From RGIG2041 sp045537695 (GTDB lineage: Bacteria; Bacillota; Clostridia; UBA1381; UMGS1253): a stretch of 6,065 bases of DNA. Shown here piece by piece: positions 3,858-6,065 of this stretch (within the stretch, counting starts at the first letter, position 1; each line of letters opens with the position of its first letter). A program made the position numbers and the translations under genes. The notes below the pieces were generated by a model. It was not told the DNA's origin and searched no databases. It saw only the letters and a list, made by a program, of their open reading frames with translations. Where the stretch lies: assembly GCA_045537695.1 (NCBI GenBank), contig JAZSQB010000009.1, positions 1 to 6,065 of the forward strand, given 5' to 3'.

Positions 3858-6065
3858 GGGTAACATTGTTATTAAAGGTGCACGTGTGCACAATTTAAAA
3901 AATATAGATGTCACCATTCCGCGAGATAAGCTGGTCGTTGTGACTGGTTTGAGCGGCTCCGGTAAGTCCTCACTTGCATTTGATACGATTTATGCGGAAG
4001 GACAGCGCCGTTATATTGAGTCGCTTTCATCCTATGCACGTATGTTTTTAGGACAAATGGACAAGCCGGATGTAGATATGATTGAAGGGCTTTCGCCGGC
4101 AATCAGTATCGACCAGAAAACGACAAATAAGAACCCGCGCTCGACGGTTGGTACGGTGACGGAGATTTATGATTATTTTCGTTTGCTTTATGCGCATATC
4201 GGTATTCCGCATTGCCCAGTATGTGGCAAGGAAATTGCACGGCAGACGGTGGATCAGATTGTCGATAGTATTTTGGAGCTTCCGGAGCAGACAAAATTGA
4301 TGATATTAGCGCCGGTTGTTCGCGCCAAGAAGGGCGAGCATCAGAAGGTGTTTTTGGATGCAAAAAAGGGCGGATACGTTCGTGTGCGCGTTGACGGCAA
4401 TCTGTACGAGCTTTCGGAAGACATTACGCTGGAAAAGAATAAAAAGCATTCTATAGAAATTGTAATTGACCGTATAATTATCAAACCGGACATTCGTAGG
4501 CGTTTGGCGGATTCTGTAGAGTCGGCTTTAAGAATTGGTGGCGGCTTGTTGATTGCATCCGTGATAAATGGGGAAGATAAGCTTTATTCCCAAAACTATG
4601 CCTGCGAGGATTGTGGCGTAAGTATGGAGGAATTAACACCACGTTCCTTCTCGTTTAACTCGCCGTTTGGCGCTTGTCCGGAGTGTGATGGACTTGGTTT
4701 TACAATGAAGGTTGACCCGGATTTGGTTGTGCGGGATGAAAACAAGACGATTCGTGAAGGTGCGGTAGCTGTCAGCGGATGGATGGCGCCATATATTGAG
4801 GATAGTATTGCGGCAAGCTATTACCGTGCGCTTGCGAAAGCGTATGATTTTAGCTTGGATGTGCCATTTAAGGATTTGCCGGAGTATGCTAAAAATATTA
4901 TGCTTTTTGGTACGAATGGCGAGCAGGTACTGGTGGAATATACCGGCAAGCACGGCAAAAGCGAGTATTATACGGATTTTGAAGGCTTGGTTAACAATCT
5001 GCAGCGTCGTTACAAGGAAACAACTTCGGATTGGGCGCGGGCAGAAATTGAAGGCTACATGGCAAATCATTCGTGTGAGAGCTGTGGTGGCAAGAGATTG
5101 AAGCCGCTTATATTAGCCGTAACGGTTGGCGGAAAAAATATAGATGAGCTTTGTAATATGTCCGTTATAAAGGAAATAGAGTTTTTTGAGAAACTGGATT
5201 TAACGGAACGTGAAGAGAAAATCAGCAGCCAGGTGATTAAAGAAATTTTGGCAAGATTGAATTTCCTGCGTGATGTAGGTCTTGGTTATTTAACCTTGTC
5301 GCGAAGTGCAGGCACACTTTCCGGTGGTGAATCACAGCGCATCCGTTTGGCAACGCAAATCGGCTCCGGCTTGGTTGGAGTATTGTATATTTTAGACGAG
5401 CCGAGCATCGGCTTGCATCAGCGAGATAATGAAAAACTGATTTTGACTTTGAAGCGCTTGCGCGATACCGGCAATACGCTGATTGTCGTAGAGCACGATG
5501 AAGATACCATGTATGCGGCAGACCACATTATTGATGTTGGACCGGGTGCGGGTATTCACGGCGGTGAAATTGTTGCCGAAGGTGATGTTGAATCCATTAA
5601 GAAAGTTGTCGGTTCGCATACCGGCGACTATCTGAGCGGTAGAAAGAGCATTCCCGTACCGCAAAACAGACGCAAAGGAAATGGCAATTTCCTTGAGGTC
5701 AAGGGTGCGGCAGAAAATAACTTGAAGAATGTATATATCAAGATACCACTTGGTACGTTTACCTGTGTAACGGGTGTTTCGGGGTCGGGTAAGTCTTCCC
5801 TTGTGAATGAGATTATTTACAAGAACCTTGCGGGCAGACTTAATCGTGCGAAAATCCGTCCGGGCAAGTTTGAACGTATGGACGGAATTGATAATCTTGA
5901 CAAGGTTATTGCTATTGACCAGTCACCTATCGGACGTACTCCGCGTTCTAATCCTGCTACTTATACGGGGCTGTTTACGGATATCCGTGACCTTTTTGCA
6001 AGCACGAACGAGGCTAAGATGAAGGGTTACAACAGCGGACGTTTTTCCTTCAACGTGAAGGGCGG
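3850..6065 (+). CDS. uvrA: UvrABC excision nuclease subunit A (UvrA), damage-sensing ABC ATPase; 3' end outside window
   Basis: About 738 codons run unbroken to the window edge; the family is usually ~940 residues, so about 200 are missing. UvrA dimers scan DNA, recognise distortion and deliver UvrB. Seen in order: N-terminal KGARVHNLKNID; first Walker A GLSGSGKS (33-40); CPVC pair (122, 125); UvrB-binding region with SLSSYARMFLGQM and NKNPRSTVGTVTEIYDY; first zinc module with cysteines 252/255 and 276/279, the pairs separated by 20 residues; CESC pair (409, 412); first ABC signature LSGGESQR (490-497); Walker B LYILDEPS with D516-E517; second Walker A GVSGSGKS (642-649); and DQSPIGRTPRSNPATYTG. 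The last residues, FSFNVKGG, are the lead-in to the final zinc finger, so that finger, the second signature and second Walker B lie beyond the window. The start ATG overlaps uvrB's stop as ATGGGTAA and has a well-spaced ribosome site. Confidence 0.97.
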   Translation, partial: MGKGNIVIKGARVHNLKNIDVTIPRDKLVVVTGLSGSGKSSLAFDTIYAEGQRRYIESLSSYARMFLGQMDKPDVDMIEGLSPAISIDQKTTNKNPRSTVGTVTEIYDYFRLLYAHIGIPHCPVCGKEIARQTVDQIVDSILELPEQTKLMILAPVVRAKKGEHQKVFLDAKKGGYVRVRVDGNLYELSEDITLEKNKKHSIEIVIDRIIIKPDIRRRLADSVESALRIGGGLLIASVINGEDKLYSQNYACEDCGVSMEELTPRSFSFNSPFGACPECDGLGFTMKVDPDLVVRDENKTIREGAVAVSGWMAPYIEDSIAASYYRALAKAYDFSLDVPFKDLPEYAKNIMLFGTNGEQVLVEYTGKHGKSEYYTDFEGLVNNLQRRYKETTSDWARAEIEGYMANHSCESCGGKRLKPLILAVTVGGKNIDELCNMSVIKEIEFFEKLDLTEREEKISSQVIKEILARLNFLRDVGLGYLTLSRSAGTLSGGESQRIRLATQIGSGLVGVLYILDEPSIGLHQRDNEKLILTLKRLRDTGNTLIVVEHDEDTMYAADHIIDVGPGAGIHGGEIVAEGDVESIKKVVGSHTGDYLSGRKSIPVPQNRRKGNGNFLEVKGAAENNLKNVYIKIPLGTFTCVTGVSGSGKSSLVNEIIYKNLAGRLNRAKIRPGKFERMDGIDNLDKVIAIDQSPIGRTPRSNPATYTGLFTDIRDLFASTNEAKMKGYNSGRFSFNVKG

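Noticed and set aside
4633..5070. Open frames opposite or out of frame within uvrA.
   Set aside because: The conserved uvrA frame is unbroken through the region, and the alternative products show no family features.

Overview
The window looks like an ordinary chromosomal segment of a Bacillota (Firmicutes) bacterium, probably a moderately low-GC Clostridia- or Negativicutes-type organism. This rests on Firmicutes-like UvrB and UvrA sequences, purine-rich Shine-Dalgarno sites and a near-consensus housekeeping promoter. The sequence alone does not settle a genus.

Layout, left to right. Positions 1-76 hold the last 24 codons of an unrecognised plus-strand gene. Positions 144-1121 encode a complete 325-residue AEC-family (auxin efflux carrier/malate permease-like) membrane transporter in visibly AT-richer DNA than the rest. 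Positions 1122-1356 carry no credible gene. They hold a compact cluster of direct and inverted repeats ending in a terminator-like hairpin. Positions 1357-1756 are the remains of an insertion sequence on the minus strand: the putative terminal repeat, an untranslated leader with a 10-bp inverted repeat, and the first ~102 codons of a helix-turn-helix transposase. The catalytic part is missing. Positions 1801-1886 are the uvrB promoter and leader.

Positions 1887-3857 encode a full-length UvrB and 3850-6065 encode UvrA, cut by the window edge after ~738 residues. The two genes overlap by 8 bases and form a classic uvrBA operon. UvrA finds DNA damage and loads UvrB, which verifies it and recruits the UvrC nuclease (not in the window) for nucleotide excision repair. 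Both proteins keep all the motifs checked.

No wholly new system is visible. The accessory interest lies in 1122-1860: a hairpin-rich repeat module abutting a truncated transposase, a possible self-limiting transposase leader, and a uvrB promoter that has a hairpin at the start of its transcript, no obvious LexA box, and the insertion-sequence remnant directly upstream.
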